Part shown: one piece after another, positions 14,601 through 26,167 of the stretch
How positions within the stretch are numbered: the stretch's first letter is position 1
Layout of the letters: each line of letters starts with the position of its first letter
NCBI RefSeq assembly: GCF_963678635.1
Contig: NC_087062.1
Coordinates: forward strand, 35,678,052-35,738,051
DNA: 60,000 nt
Direction: 5' to 3'
Source of the DNA: Symsagittifera roscoffensis
Lineage: Eukaryota; Xenacoelomorpha; Acoela; Convolutidae
The notes under the pieces: generated by a model
Told to the model about the DNA's origin: nothing
The model's database searches: none
Seen by the model: only the letters and a program-made list of their open reading frames with translations
Made by a program: the position numbers and the translations under genes

Positions 14601-16390
14601 TCATTAAAATCATGAAAATCATGAAAATTACACAAGATTTTGTGCGCAAAAAAAAGCAATGAAATCTTGAAAATCATCATCATATAAAGATTTTGGGGAC
14701 AAAAATGTGCAAAGAAGAACATAAAATCATCAATATTAACAAAATTTTTTTGCACCCAAACATTCAACTCATAAAAATCATCAATAAAAACAAAATTGTG
14801 AGCAACGTGTTTTCAAAAACGGCATCATATTTAGCTAATCATCCCATATTGTTCTGCTCAGGCAAGTGAGCATTTAAAAAAGTTTGTGTTGCACATTTTT
14901 GTGCAATTGATAGAAATTTATGTGAATTTTTTTGGAATTATAAACTTTTATAATTCCGATATAACCGACATAAAAACACATTATGATTATCCTTTATGTT
15001 TCCAATATAATCAATGAAAAAGAGTATTTCACCATACAATCAATCATTTTTTCGATTTGTATAGTGAATAACTTTTTCACCCTAAAATTGCCATATAATT
15101 AATTTTTAACAAATAAATTTTACAGCGGGACGTAACGATACCATGCAAAATACAACTTTCAGGATATACAAGTTTAGATGTGGCAATTTAAAAATTAGCC
15201 TCGTTTTGTAACAATACACCAACAGTTGCCCTATTTTTACAAAACTATTTTCTTATCCTTTTTTTCTTACCTTCGAATGAATTGATATCATTGTTTTTTA
15301 CCTTAATTTCAGAAAAAATTATCTACAAAATGACTAGAAATTTATCTAGCTTAATCGGATATATATTGACCGTAAATGGGCAAAACTCTGTTAAAATGGA
15401 AGTTTATTTAGGTTAATAGATTAATGGGGCAAAATTTCATTAGAATGGACGTTTTTCCAGCTTAATCGGACTTATTTTGAACATAAATGGGCAAAATTCT
15501 GTTAATATGAAAATTTATTTAGCCTTATAGGACGTAACGATAACAAGCATAATGCACATTTTTCATGATATTTAGCTTAACATGTAGCAAATTGAAAATT
15601 TGAGTAGTTTTGTAAAAATGCACCAGATATTCGCCCAATTTCTAGAAAATTGTTTTTTCTTAACTTCGAATGAATTGAAATCATTGTTTAATTCAATAAC
15701 TTCAAAAAAAAATGTATATAAAAATTACAAGTAGTAATATTAAAATCAGACTGATCTGATTTTTTCATGGAAAAAATTTATACCAAACATAGACCCCAGA
15801 TGTTTTGTTTCAAGTTTTCTCACAGGCACCAATTTCGGAATTTCATTAGAAGAAGGCAGAATTTCAAAAGATTTTGTCCATTTTGTTTTTTAATGATTTC
15901 CGAGACAAATTGATTCAAAAGTTTAAATTGATCCAGTTCGTTTCGTGTTAATTAAATTTCCACATTCAGCAGACAATATCAATTATCAAGTAATATTTTT
16001 GGAGAAGCGTGAGGAATTACACGATCTTTTAAGCTTATTAATGCGAATTAATGATTATAAATGCGACTCAAAACAATTTGCATTAAATCTTCGCCACTCA
16101 TCAATAACTCGCTTTACGCATTTAGCCTTGTGGATCAATTCTCAAAAGCGCGCATAAATTACCCAAGAACATAGTCTGATTGGCATTCTACAAAGCCAAA
16201 CTTTTCAAACCCAGTTTTTAGCAAATCAATAGCATGTTAAGCTTGTTGTTTTAATTCGAACTCAAAAAGTCTATTTTTTCATAGGAGTTTTTAATTTTTT
16301 TGCATGAAAATAACATTTTGATGACCGTTATTGAATTAATAGAAACAGTGCCCAACGGGTTTGAGGTGAGCTACTTGAGAATGACTTTGA

Positions 16391-16612
16391 AAGTTGCGCC
16401 GGAAACCGTTTCTTAAACCAAATCTGGTACTTGCGTCGCGTGCTGACATCGGTGTGCAATCTTTCGCGCCGCTCAAGTCTTTTCTCAAGTCAGGCTGCCA
16501 AATTTTTTTTCAAATGCGTTGCCGCTCAAAATGTTTTTTTAATTCGCGCCGTCAACTTAATTTTTAAAGTCCCTCCGCTCAGTGCTCGAGGTTTTTCCTG
16601 AAGTCGCGCCGC
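16391..16612. repeat. Iterated CGCGCCG motif (copy 2 at 23652-23873)
   Basis: The motif recurs as GTTGCGCCGG (16393), TTCGCGCCGCTCAAG (16463), GTTGCCGCTCAAA (near 16518), TTCGCGCCGTC (16543) and GTCGCGCCGCG (16603), spaced about 25-70 bp. It stands out in an otherwise AT-rich window. It may be a decayed minisatellite or a set of protein-binding sites. Confidence 0.55.
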
Positions 16613-16915
16613 GAATATCAAACGAAGAGTCAAAATAGCAAAAATACTTTTCTGACTTGCTTCGAAAGTCGGAATAATCATCATGAAAATGAGTTATGTA
16701 TGGGTTACTATACTCAAAGAGTAATTTTGGATAAGGTACACCATCTGCTCGTCACGCTATCTTATTTTCGGCCGGATAGATTCGTGCAACTTCTTAGTCA
16801 AATACCAATCTTAATCTTACTCTTATATCTCCTAGTCTCAATAGATCTAGTGTACACCGGCTTACGCGAGTTAGTTCCAGAATGAGAACAACTGTTTTCT
16901 ATGTTTAATCCAAAT

Positions 16916-17067
16916 TGTTCTGGTGTTGAAACTACAAGTAGTTTCAACACTTACAAACAAATAGGTTGTTAGTTTGATGGAGTATGATTGGTTAGTATTT
17001 AATATTTTATAGAGATAAAACATCTTAATCATAACCAATGATAAATACTGGTTTAGATCTGGTTCCA
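16916..17067 (-). repeat. LTR-like module, copy A (152 bp)
   Basis: On the minus strand this runs from TGGAACCAG to CCAGAACA, so it begins TG and ends CA. Inside is a TATA-like CTATAAAATATT (minus strand) and a hairpin, GTGTTGAAACTAC then AA then GTAGTTTCAACAC, at 16923-16950. The same 152 bp occurs at 24177-24328 and 31473-31624. This copy exists because of the tandem duplication and is not a separate insertion. Confidence 0.6.
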
Positions 17068-17296
17068 CCCATCCGGGGCTTAGAAAGTTTAATTTTTTCA
17101 ATGTTCTATTGTAGTGTAGGATGGATGATTGTGTTTTTCTTTAGAGGTTGCGAGCATATTCCTTTTTCGGGCTTGGAAGATGAGATGTTTTCACGATAGT
17201 ATCAGGAGATTGTATTATGATTTCTGATCGGTTGTAATGAGTGTTGATCTGGTTGATTTTAGAGAATAGGAGCAGTGCTAATCTACATTGCTATTC

Positions 17297-17566
17297 TCAA
17301 TCTCGTTCGGATGTGGCATGTGGTTTGACTTTGGATGAAGTGCCTGGTGACTCGGATCTGTACGTATACTCGAACATCGAGATGGCCATTGTTCTGTTGC
17401 AATGGGTTTCCTTTGCTGCGATGCCAAGTCGTACTTTAGATCCGTTGAGTGTAGCGACTGTAGGCAGCATGTCAGGTGGGTCTTGCCATTCCGTAGTTGG
17501 AGTGTGATTGGGTTGCCAAGTTCCTTGCTGCTCGTCTTTGGGCTGATTATTATCTATATAATACAT
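17297..17566 (-). CDS. Unrecognised 89-codon frame, copy 1
   Basis: The frame is non-repetitive and mixed in composition (Pro, Thr, Gln, Trp and charged residues), unlike the satellite frames. No domain, signal peptide or membrane segment is visible. It ends at a TGA, with more minus-strand frame beyond it in pieces. The same frame is preserved at 24558-24827, but near-identity of the two units makes that uninformative. It lies just upstream, in minus-strand terms, of an LTR-like module, so it may be a remnant of the element's last gene. It could equally be chance. Confidence 0.25.
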   Translation of the reverse strand: MYYIDNNQPKDEQQGTWQPNHTPTTEWQDPPDMLPTVATLNGSKVRLGIAAKETHCNRTMAISMFEYTYRSESPGTSSKVKPHATSERD

Positions 17567-17759
17567 TGTATTGTTTACATATATAAAGCTTTGTTAATCT
17601 TGTTTTTTAGTCAAGATCTTGTATTAGTTTTTATCGCAAAAGCGTTGTTTTTTAGTTCGGTTATTTTTAAGAGCTACCCACACTTGAGTAACTCTCGTCA
17701 AAAATAGAGTCGTGGGTGTCACAGAGCGTGGATGTAGCACGGTGGATGAGACCGGCTAT

Positions 17760-17831
17760 AGAGCATGCTCAGAACGTCCTCTCTGGTGGGTTAGGCCAGG
17801 AGTGAGGATATAATTTCATGCTCTCTTTTTT
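17760..17831 (+). ncRNA. Possible small structured RNA with a T6 end, copy 1
   Basis: AGAGCATG (17760-17767) pairs with CATGCTCT (17817-17824). Inside, CTGG pairs with CCAG, flanked by TCCTC and GAGGA, around TGGGTTAGG. Six T residues (17826-17831) follow directly, as in a Pol III terminator. A terminal stem, an inner stem-loop and a T run are also the plan of Y-type and stem-bulge RNAs. I recognise no conserved family sequence and no clear promoter, so this is a structural guess. Confidence 0.3.
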
Positions 17832-18228
17832 GGAGGGTCCTGTTTTAGTTTAACCTTTCTTGCTGTTTTTATTACTGGTGTTTTCTTCTTTTGTCTTAGT
17901 TATGTCTTTTTCTCAAAAATCAAATTGTTTGTTTTGGGTTTGTCTTTCGACTTTTTGGTGTTTTTTTTTGTGTTCAGACTTAAAAGTAGTCTTCAGAAGA
18001 ATAATTTATCCAGTTCTAAGCTAGTATTAATCCAGTTTGGGTACCGTGGGTTTTCTTTTCATAGTCATGTTGTTAGGCTGTGGTTTGTGATGTTTAGTAA
18101 GCTTGCGTTGGTTAATTTGGATCATTATGTAAATCTTTTCCAACCGGGTTAAAGGAAAGTTTGAAACGTGTTAAAACTTGTTAGAGTTGTTATCAGTGGA
18201 AGTTAAAACTTAAAATCATTATTTTAAA

Positions 18229-21200
18229 AGAAAATGAAATCTTCTGATTACCGTTATATTGCATTATAATTCCCCTAAAAACTATTTTAGTCTCCAGAAA
18301 ATCTCGATACATGTTTTTTTCGCCCTGAGATAGCCTTAGAATCGCAATAAAATCTATTGTTTTTGCCATAAAATTGCAACAAAATCTGTTGTTTGTGCAA
18401 AAAAATGCCATAGATTTGTACTTAAATCTATTGCTATTGCCATAAAGCTGCGTTAAATTTCAATGAAATTGAGGACATACAAATTTGATTCTATTGCCTA
18501 AAAAAATGATTTTTCTCTCCTTAAAAGCATGCTATTTAAAAGTTCAAAAAAAAATGTTTTAAAACTGAACGAATCAAATATCGAAAATCATCAATATTAA
18601 CAAAAACTTGTGCTTGAAAATCATTGATGAAAACAAGATTTTGGGCAAAAAATTATGCAATATTTTTTTCAGAATCATCAAAATAAATAAGATTTTAGGT
18701 GCAAAAATATTATTAAAATCATGAAAATCATGAAAAATACACATGATTTTGTGCGCAAAAAAGAAGCAATGAAATCTTGAATCTTGAAAATCATCATCAT
18801 CTAAAGATTTTGGGGACAAAAATATGCAAGAAGAACATAAAAATTATCAATTTTAACCGAATTTTTTTGCACACAAAAATCTTTCAACTCATAAAAATCA
18901 TCAACTAAAACAAAATTGTGAGCAACGTGTTTTCAAAAACGGCATCATGTTTAGCTAATAATCCCATATTGTTCTGCTCAGGCAATTAAGCATTTAAAAA
19001 AGTTTGTGTCGCACATTTTTTTGCAATTGATAGAAATTTAAGTGAATTTTAATGAAATTATAAACTTTTATAATTCCAATATAACCGACATAAAATTACA
19101 TTATTATTATCCTTTATATTTCCAATATAATCAATTAAAAACAGTATTTCACCATACAATCAATCATTTTTTCGATTTGTATAGTGAATAACTTTTTCAC
19201 CCTAAAATTGCCATATCATTGATTATTAACAAATAAATTTTACAGCGGGACGTTACGATACCGTGCAAAATACAACTTTCAGGATATACAAGTTTACATG
19301 TGTAACAATACACCAACAGTTGCCCTATTTTTACAAAATTATTTTCTTATCCTTTTTTTTACCTTCGAATGAATTGATATCATTTTTTTTACCTTAATTT
19401 CAGAAAAAATTATCTTCAAAATGACTAGAAATTTATCTAGCTTAATCGGATATAAATTGACCGTAAATGGGCAAAACTCTGTTAAAATGGAAATTTTTTT
19501 TGGTTAATAGATTAATGGGGCAAAATTTCATTAGAATGGACGTTTTTCCATGTTAATCAGACTTATTTTGACTAAATTTGAGCAACTTTCTGCTAAAATG
19601 GACGTTTTTCTGGCTTAATCGGACTCAATTTGAACATAAATGGGCAAAATTCTGTTAAAATGGAAATTTATCTAGCGTTATAGGACGTAGCGATAAACAA
19701 GCATAATGCTCATTTTTCATGATATTTGTGCAATTTAGGCAATTTATGCAACCAATTTAGGCAAAATTTTCTATTGTAACAAAAAGAAAATGGAATCTTC
19801 TGATTACCGTTATATTGCATTATAATTCCCCTAAAAACTATTTTAGTCTCCAGAAAATCTCGATACCTTATTTTTGCCCTGAGATAGCCTTAGAATCGCA
19901 ATGAAATCTATTGTTTTTGCCATAAAATTGCAACAAAATCTATTGTTTCTGCCAAAAATGCCATAGATTTGTACTTAAATCTATTGCTATTGCCATAAAG
20001 CTGCGTTAAAATTGCATTGAAATCGAGGACATACAAATTTGATTCCAGTGTCTAAAAAGTTGATCTTTCTCTCCTTAAAAGCATGCTATTTAAAAATTCA
20101 AAAAAAACTAATTTGAAACTGAACGAATCAAATATCGAAAATCACCAATATTAACAAAAACTTGTGCTTGAAAATCATCAATGAAAACGAGGTTTTGGGC
20201 ACAAAATTATGCAAAATTCTTTTCAGAATCATCAAAATAAATAAGATTTTAGGTGCAAAAATATCATTAAAATTATGAAAATTATGAAAATTACACAAGA
20301 TTTTGTGCGCAAAAAAAGCAATGAAATCTTGAAAAACATCATCATATAAAGATTTTGGGGACAAAAATATGCAAGAAGAACATAAAAATCATCAATATTA
20401 ATCAAATTTTTTTGCACCCAAGAATCATTCAACTCATAAAAATCATCAATAGAAACAAAATTGTGAGCAACGTGTTTTTAAAAACGGCATCATATTTAGC
20501 TAATCATCCCATCCATATTGTTCTGCTCAGGCAAGTGAGCATTTAAAAAAGTTTGTGTTGCACATTTTTGTGCAATTGATAGAATTTTTATGTGAATTTT
20601 TTTGGAATTATTAACTTTTATATTTCCGATATAACTGACATAAAAACACATTATTATTATCCTTTATGTTTCCAATATAATCAATGAAAAACAGTATTTC
20701 ACCATACAATCAATCATTTTTTCGATTTGTATAGTGAATAACTTTTTCACCCTAAAATTGCCATATAATTGATTATTAACAAATAAATTTTACAGCGGGA
20801 CGTAACGATACCATGCAAAATACAACTTTCAGGATATACAAGTTTAGATGTGGCAATTTAAAAATTAGCCTCGTTTTGTAACAATACACCAACAGTTGCC
20901 CTATTTTTACAAAACTATTTTCTTATCCTTTTTTTCTTACCTTCGAATGAATTGATATCATTGTTTTTTACCTTAATTTCAGAAAAAATTATCTACAAAA
21001 TGACTAGAAATTTATCTAGCTTAATCGGATATATATTGACCGTAAATGGGCAAAACTCTGTTAAAATGGAATTTTATTTAGGTTAATAGATTAATGGGGC
21101 AAAATTTCATTAGAATGGACGTTTTTCCAGCTTAATCAGACTTATTTTGACTAAATTTGAGCAACTTTCTGTTAAAATGGACGTTTTTTTAGCTTAATCA

Positions 21201-22995
21201 GACTTATTTTGAACATAAGTGGGCAAAATTCTGTTAAAATGGAAATTTATCTAGCCTTATAGGACGTAACGATAAACAAGCATAATGCCATTTTTCATGA
21301 TATTTGTGCAATTTAGGCAATTTATGTAACCAATTTAGGCAAAATTTTCTATTGTAATAAAAAGAAAATGGAATCTTCTGATTCTCGTTATATTGCCCTC
21401 GTTATATATTCTCGTTATAATTCCCCTAAAAACTCTTTTAGTCTCCAGAAAATCTCGATACATTTTTTTTTCGCCCTGAGATAGCCTTAAAATCGCAGTA
21501 AAATCTATTGTTTTTGCCATAAAATTGCAACAAAATCTGTTGTTTGTGCCAAAAAATGCCATAGATTTGTACTTAAATCTATTGCTATTGCCATAAAGCT
21601 GCGTTAAATTTCAATGAAATTGAGGACATGCAAATTTGATTCTATTGCCTAAAAAAATGATTTTTCTCTCCTTAAAAGCATGCTATTTAAAAGTTCAAAA
21701 AAAATGATTTAAAACTGAACGAATCAAATATCGAAAATCATCAATATTAACAAAAACTTGTGCTTGAAAATCACCAATAAAAACAAGGTTTTGGGCACAA
21801 AATTATGCAATATTCTTTTCAGAATCATCAAAATAAATAAGATTTTAGGTGCAAAAGTATCATTAAAATCATGAAAATCATGAAAATTACACAAGATTTT
21901 GTGCGCAAAAAAAAGCAATGAAATCTTGAAAATCATCATCATATAAAGATTTTGGGGAAAAAAATGTGCAAGAAGAACATAAAAATCATCAATATTAACA
22001 AAATTTTTTTGCACCCAAAAATCATTCAACTCATAAAAATCATCAATAAAAACAAAATTGTGAGCAACGTGTTTTCAAAAACGGCATCATATTTAGCTAA
22101 TCATCCCATATTGTTCTGCTCAGGCAAGTGAGCATTTAAAAAAGTTTGTGTTGCACATTTTTGTGCAATTGATAGAAATTTATGTGAATTTTTTTGGAAT
22201 TATAAACTTTTATAATTCCGATATAACCGACATAAAAACACATTATGATTATCCTTTATGTTTCCAATATAATCAATGAAAAACAGTATTTCATCATACA
22301 ATCAATCATTTTTTCGTTTTGTATAGTGAATAACTTTTTCACCCTAAAATTGCCATATAATTAATTTTTAACAAATAAATTTTACAGCGGGACGTAACGA
22401 TACCATGCAAAATACAACTTTCAGGATATACAAGTTTAGATGTGGCAATTTAAAAATTAGCCTCGTTTTGTAACAATACACCAACAGTTGCCCTATTTTT
22501 ACAAAACTATTTTCTTATCCTTTTTTTCTTACCTTCGAATGAATTGATATCATTGTTTTTTACCTTAATTTCAGAAAAAATTATCTACAAAATGACTAGA
22601 AATTTATCTAGCTTAATCGGATATATATTGACCGTAAATGGGCAAAACTCTGTTAAAATGGAAGTTTATTTAGGTTAATAGATTAATGGGGCAAAATTTC
22701 ATTAGAATGGACGTTTTTCCAGCTTAATCGGACTTATTTTGAACATAAATGGGCAAAATTCTGTTAATATGAAAATTTATTTAGCCTAATAGGACGTAAC
22801 GATAACAAGCATAATGCACATTTTTCATGATATTTAGCTTAACATGTAGCAAATTGAAAATTTGAGTAGTTTTGTAAAAATGCACCAGATATTCGCCCAA
22901 CTTCTAGAAAATTGTTTTTTCTTAACTTCGAATGAATTGAAATCATTGTTTAATTCAATAACTTCAAAAAAAATGTCTATAAAAATTACAAGTAG
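18229..22995. repeat. Complex satellite array, second block (three monomers)
   Basis: Monomers begin near 18571, 20127 and 21723 and belong to the subfamily with the 98-bp segment. The array enters a diverged, out-of-register piece at 22835-22995 (equivalent to 15574-15735), then stops. No gene is supported. Confidence 0.92.
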
Positions 22996-24176
22996 TAATA
23001 TTAAAATCAGACTGATCTGATTTTTTCATGGAAAAAATTTATACCAAACATAGACCCCAGATGTTTTGTTTCAAGTTTTCTCACAGGCACCAATTTCGGA
23101 ATTTCATTAGAAGAAGGCAGAATTTCAAAAGATTTTGTCCATTTTGTTTTTTAATGATTTCCGAGACAAATTGATTCAAAAGTTTAAATTGATCCAGTTC
23201 GTTTCGTGTTAATTAAATTTCCACATTCAGCAGACAATATCAATTATCAAGTAATATTTTTGGAGAAGCGTGAGGAATTACACGATCTTTTATGCTTATT
23301 AATGCGAATTAATGATTATAAATGCGACTCAAAACAATTTGCATTAAATCTTCGCCACTCATCAATAACTCGCTTTACGCATTTAGCCTTGTGGATCAAT
23401 TCTCAAAAGCGCGCATAAATCACCCAAGAACATAGTCTGATTGGCATTCTACAAAGCCAAACTTTTCAAACCCAGTTTTTAGCAAATCAATAGCATGTTA
23501 AGCTTGTTGTTTTAATTCTAACTCAAAAAGTCTATTTTTTCATAGGAGTTTTTAATTTTTTTGCATGAAAATAACATTTTGATGACCGTTATTGAATTAA
23601 TAGAAACAGTGCCCAACGGGTTTGAGGTGAGCTACTTGAGAATGACTTTGAAAGTTGCGCCGGAAACCGTTTCTTAAACCAAATCTGGTACTTGCGTCGC
23701 GTGCTGACATCAGTGTGCAATCTTTCGCGCCGCTCAAGTCTTTTCTCAAGTCAGGCTGCCAAATTTTTTTTCAAATGCGTTGCCGCTCAAAATGTTTTTT
23801 TAATTCGCGCCGTCAACTTAATTTTTAAAGTCCCTCCGCTCAGTGCTCGAGGTTTTTCCTGAAGTCGCGCCGCGAATATCAAACGAAGAGTCAAAATAGC
23901 AAAAATACTTTTCTGACTTGCTTCGAAAGTCGGAATAATCATCATGAAAATGAGTTATGTATGGGTTACTATACTCAAAGAGTAATTTTGGATAAGGTAC
24001 ACCATCTGCTCGTCACGCTATCTTATTTTCGGCCGGATAGATTCGTGCAACTTCTTAGTCAAATACCAATCTTAATCTTACTCTTATATCTCCTAGTCTC
24101 AATAGATCTAGTGTACACCGGCTTACGCGAGTTAGTTCCAGAATGAGAACAACTGTTTTCTATGTTTAATCCAAAT
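22996..24176. other. Non-satellite block, copy 2, proximal part (no firm gene)
   Basis: This repeats 15736-16915 almost base for base, including the CGCGCCG motifs and a 61-codon plus frame at 23961-24146. No family is recognised. It lies outside the LTR-like module at 24177 and is probably either host flank or an older insertion. Confidence 0.5.
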
Positions 24177-24328
24177 TGTTCTGGTGTTGAAACTACAAGT
24201 AGTTTCAACACTTACAAACAAATAGGTTGTTAGTTTGATGGAGTATGATTGGTTAGTATTTAATATTTTATAGAGATAAAACATCTTAATCATAACCAAT
24301 GATAAATACTGGTTTAGATCTGGTTCCA
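24177..24328 (-). repeat. LTR-like module, copy B (3' side of the element)
   Basis: This is the same 152-bp module as copy A, with the perfect hairpin at 24184-24211. Its length equals that of copy C exactly, while the two differ at a modest number of bases. Confidence 0.55.
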
Positions 24329-24557
24329 CCCATCCGGGGCTTAGAAAGTTTAATTTTTTCAATGTTCTATTGTAGTGTAGGATGGATGATTGTGTTTTTC
24401 TTTAGAGGTTGCGAGCATATTCCTTTTTCGGGCTTGGAAGATGAGATGTTTTCACGATAGTATCAGGAGATTGTATTATGATTTCTGATCGGTTGTAATG
24501 AGTGTTGATCTGGTTGATTTTAGAGAATAGGAGCAGTGCTAATCTACATTGCTATTC

Positions 24558-24827
24558 TCAATCTCGTTCGGATGTGGCATGTGGTTTGACTTTGGATGAA
24601 GTGCCTGGTGACTCGGATCTGTACGTATACTCGAACATCGAGATGGCCATTGTTCTGTTGCAATGGGTTTCCTTTGCTGCGATGCCAAGTCGTACTTTAG
24701 ATCCGTTGAGTGTAGCGACTGTAGGCAGCATGTCAGGTGGGTCTTGCCATTCCGTAGTTGGAGTGTGATTGGGTTGCCAAGTTCCTTGCTGCTCGTCTTT
24801 GGGCTGATTATTATCTATATAATACAT
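24558..24827 (-). CDS. Unrecognised 89-codon frame, copy 2
   Basis: This is the unit-2 counterpart of the frame at 17297-17566, with the same sequence. It lies about 230 bp before the LTR-like module in minus-strand direction and could be the tail of a decayed element gene. No motif is seen. Confidence 0.25.
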   Translation of the reverse strand: MYYIDNNQPKDEQQGTWQPNHTPTTEWQDPPDMLPTVATLNGSKVRLGIAAKETHCNRTMAISMFEYTYRSESPGTSSKVKPHATSERD

Positions 24828-25020
24828 TGTATTGTTTACATATATAAAGCTTTGTTAATCTTGTTTTTTAGTCAAGATCTTGTATTAGTTTTTATCGCAA
24901 AAGCGTTGTTTTTTAGTTCGGTTATTTTTAAGAGCTACCCACACTTGAGTAACTCTCGTCAAAAATAGAGTCGTGGGTGTCACAGAGCGTGGATGTAGCA
25001 CGGTGGATGAGACCGGCTAT

Positions 25021-25092
25021 AGAGCATGCTCAGAACGTCCTCTCTGGTGGGTTAGGCCAGGAGTGAGGATATAATTTCATGCTCTCTTTTTT
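25021..25092 (+). ncRNA. Possible small structured RNA with a T6 end, copy 2
   Basis: This is the exact counterpart of 17760-17831 with the same stems and T run. It gives no independent support because the tandem units are nearly identical. Confidence 0.3.
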
Positions 25093-25498
25093 GGAGGGTC
25101 CTGTTTTAGTTTAACCTTTCTTGCTGTTTTTATTACTGGTGTTTTCTTCTTTTGTCTTAGTTATGTCTTTTTCTCAAAAATCAAATTGTTTGTTTTGGGT
25201 TTGTCTTTCGACTTTTTGGTGTTTTTTTTTGTGTTCAGACTTAAAAGTAGTCTTCAGAAGAATAATTTATCCAGTTCTAAGCTAGTATTAATCCAGTTTG
25301 GGTACCGTAGGTTTTCTTTTCATAGTCATGTTGTTAGGCTGTGGTTTGTGATGTTTAGTAAGCTTGCGTTGGTTAATTTGGATCATTATGTAAATCTTTT
25401 CCAACCGGGTTAAAGGAAAGTTTGAAACGTGTTAAAACTTGTTAGAGTTGTTATCAGTGGAAGTTAAAACTTAAATTCATTATTTTAAACAATTCTTC

Positions 25499-25638
25499 GT
25501 GGGCGAGCTGTGCGAATGTGGATAGATTTTGTGGGCGAGCGATAACATAAAAAAGTGATTATTAGTGGGCGAGTGATTATATAATGGGCGAGTGATTAGA
25601 TTTTGTGGGCGAGTGATTATATAAATTTTGTGGGCGAG
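25499..25638. repeat. Array of six GTGGGCGAG motifs
   Basis: GTGGGCGAG occurs at 25499, 25531, 25565, 25605 and 25630, with a one-base variant at 25584 (ATGGGCGAG). Several copies are followed by TGATTATATAA, giving a loose 20-35 bp minisatellite. A seventh copy stands alone at 26202. The array starts 10 bp past the duplication breakpoint at 25489. On the element's coding strand it reads CTCGCCCAC and lies 3' of the last clear frame. Confidence 0.8.
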
Positions 25639-26167
25639 TGACTGCTTGATTAGGGATTGATATTATCAATTTATTTTCAATTGTAAGTATATTTACTGCT
25701 TTGGGGAAAATAATTTAAATATAAATTTATTGCTTTGTACGGGAGAATTTTACTGCTTTAATTATTGAAATTGGTAATAGAAACTTATGAATTGATAAAA
25801 AGTTTCTGTTTTTTGTTTTGCTTTTTTGTTTTGTAGATGATTGATGATTGTGCCTATAAAGAAAAAAAAGGAAAACATTTGATATGAATGGTTAGTTTTG
25901 TTCGAATTTATTAGAAAACTCTTTAATTTTTATTACGTCGGTGAAGAATCCACGGGGAAAACGTCGTGGATGATGTCTGACGAGGTTACTAATTTAGCTA
26001 GCAAACGAATCATGTGTTTAGTTTGAAGAAGTGGCCAAAGCAATTCGAGTGCTTTAATGATGTTGTGCTCTTCAGTGCTAGGTGAGAGTTCATACGGTGT
26101 GTTTTGAATAAGGTTATAGATTTTATGATTATAGCGAGTATTATATATGAATTCTAGGATCGGGACT

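Larger units (their letters stand above)
1..15735. repeat. Complex satellite array, first block (nine monomers)
   Basis: Long direct repeats run almost without interruption. Using the landmark AATCAAATATCGAAAATCA, monomers begin near 155, 1195, 2646, 3684, 5170, 6653, 8131, 9653, 11207, 12889 and 14463, counting the short ones, so spacing is about 1.04 kb (short form), 1.45-1.49 kb, then 1.52-1.68 kb. Differences are scattered substitutions plus a few defined indels. No gene is supported inside. The recurring 60-123 codon frames are by-products of the internal repeats. The last 160 bp (15574-15735) is a diverged, out-of-register piece of the same monomer. Whether the array is centromeric, telomere-proximal or interstitial cannot be told. 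Confidence 0.95.
9305..18228. repeat. Tandem segmental duplication, unit 1
   Basis: This unit ends at 18228 and is matched by 18229-25489. In the non-satellite block the match runs at a fixed offset of 7,261 bp with only about eight visible substitutions in some 2.5 kb. The left limit is placed near 9305 because the text after 18229 shares private variants with the 9.3-9.5 kb monomer. Unit 1 is then about 1.67 kb longer, equal to one satellite monomer; 11.7-13.3 kb repeats 10.05-11.65 kb. The left edge is inferred. Confidence 0.8.
15736..18228. other. Non-satellite block, copy 1 (no firm gene)
   Basis: This block has a richer base mix than the satellite around it. It contains a GC-rich iterated motif (16391-16612), a 152-bp LTR-like module (16916-17067) and a possible small RNA (17760-17831). 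Open frames of 61-101 codons occur on both strands, for example a 61-codon plus frame at 16700-16885 and an 89-codon minus frame at 17297-17566. None shows a recognisable domain. I read the block as the distal part of the virus-derived element plus flank, copied with the satellite. Confidence 0.6.
18229..25489. repeat. Tandem segmental duplication, unit 2 (7,261 bp)
   Basis: The unit begins in mid-monomer at AGAAAATGAAATCTTC and ends at 25489 inside the virus-derived element, where text continues into unique sequence (CAATTCTTCGTGGG). At 18228/18229 the end of unit 1 abuts the start of unit 2. The joint shows only a few shared A residues, as expected for microhomology or unequal exchange. Confidence 0.85.

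Noticed and set aside
158-15000. Dozens of 60-123 codon frames in the satellite, on both strands
   Set aside because: They follow the sub-repeat period, recur in every monomer with indels that shift the frame, and have strongly AT-biased composition.
16700-16885. 61-codon plus frame kept in both duplication units (also 23961-24146)
   Set aside because: The units are nearly identical, so conservation carries no information. The frame is hydrophobic by composition and has no motif.
17241-17707. 88- and 101-codon plus frames overlapping the minus frame at 17297-17566
   Set aside because: They overlap each other and the minus frame, and no domain supports any of them. At most one strand can be right.
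17700-17800. True 5S rRNA gene
   Set aside because: Only about 15 bases resemble the 3' part of 5S rRNA. The 5' half and internal control region are not present.
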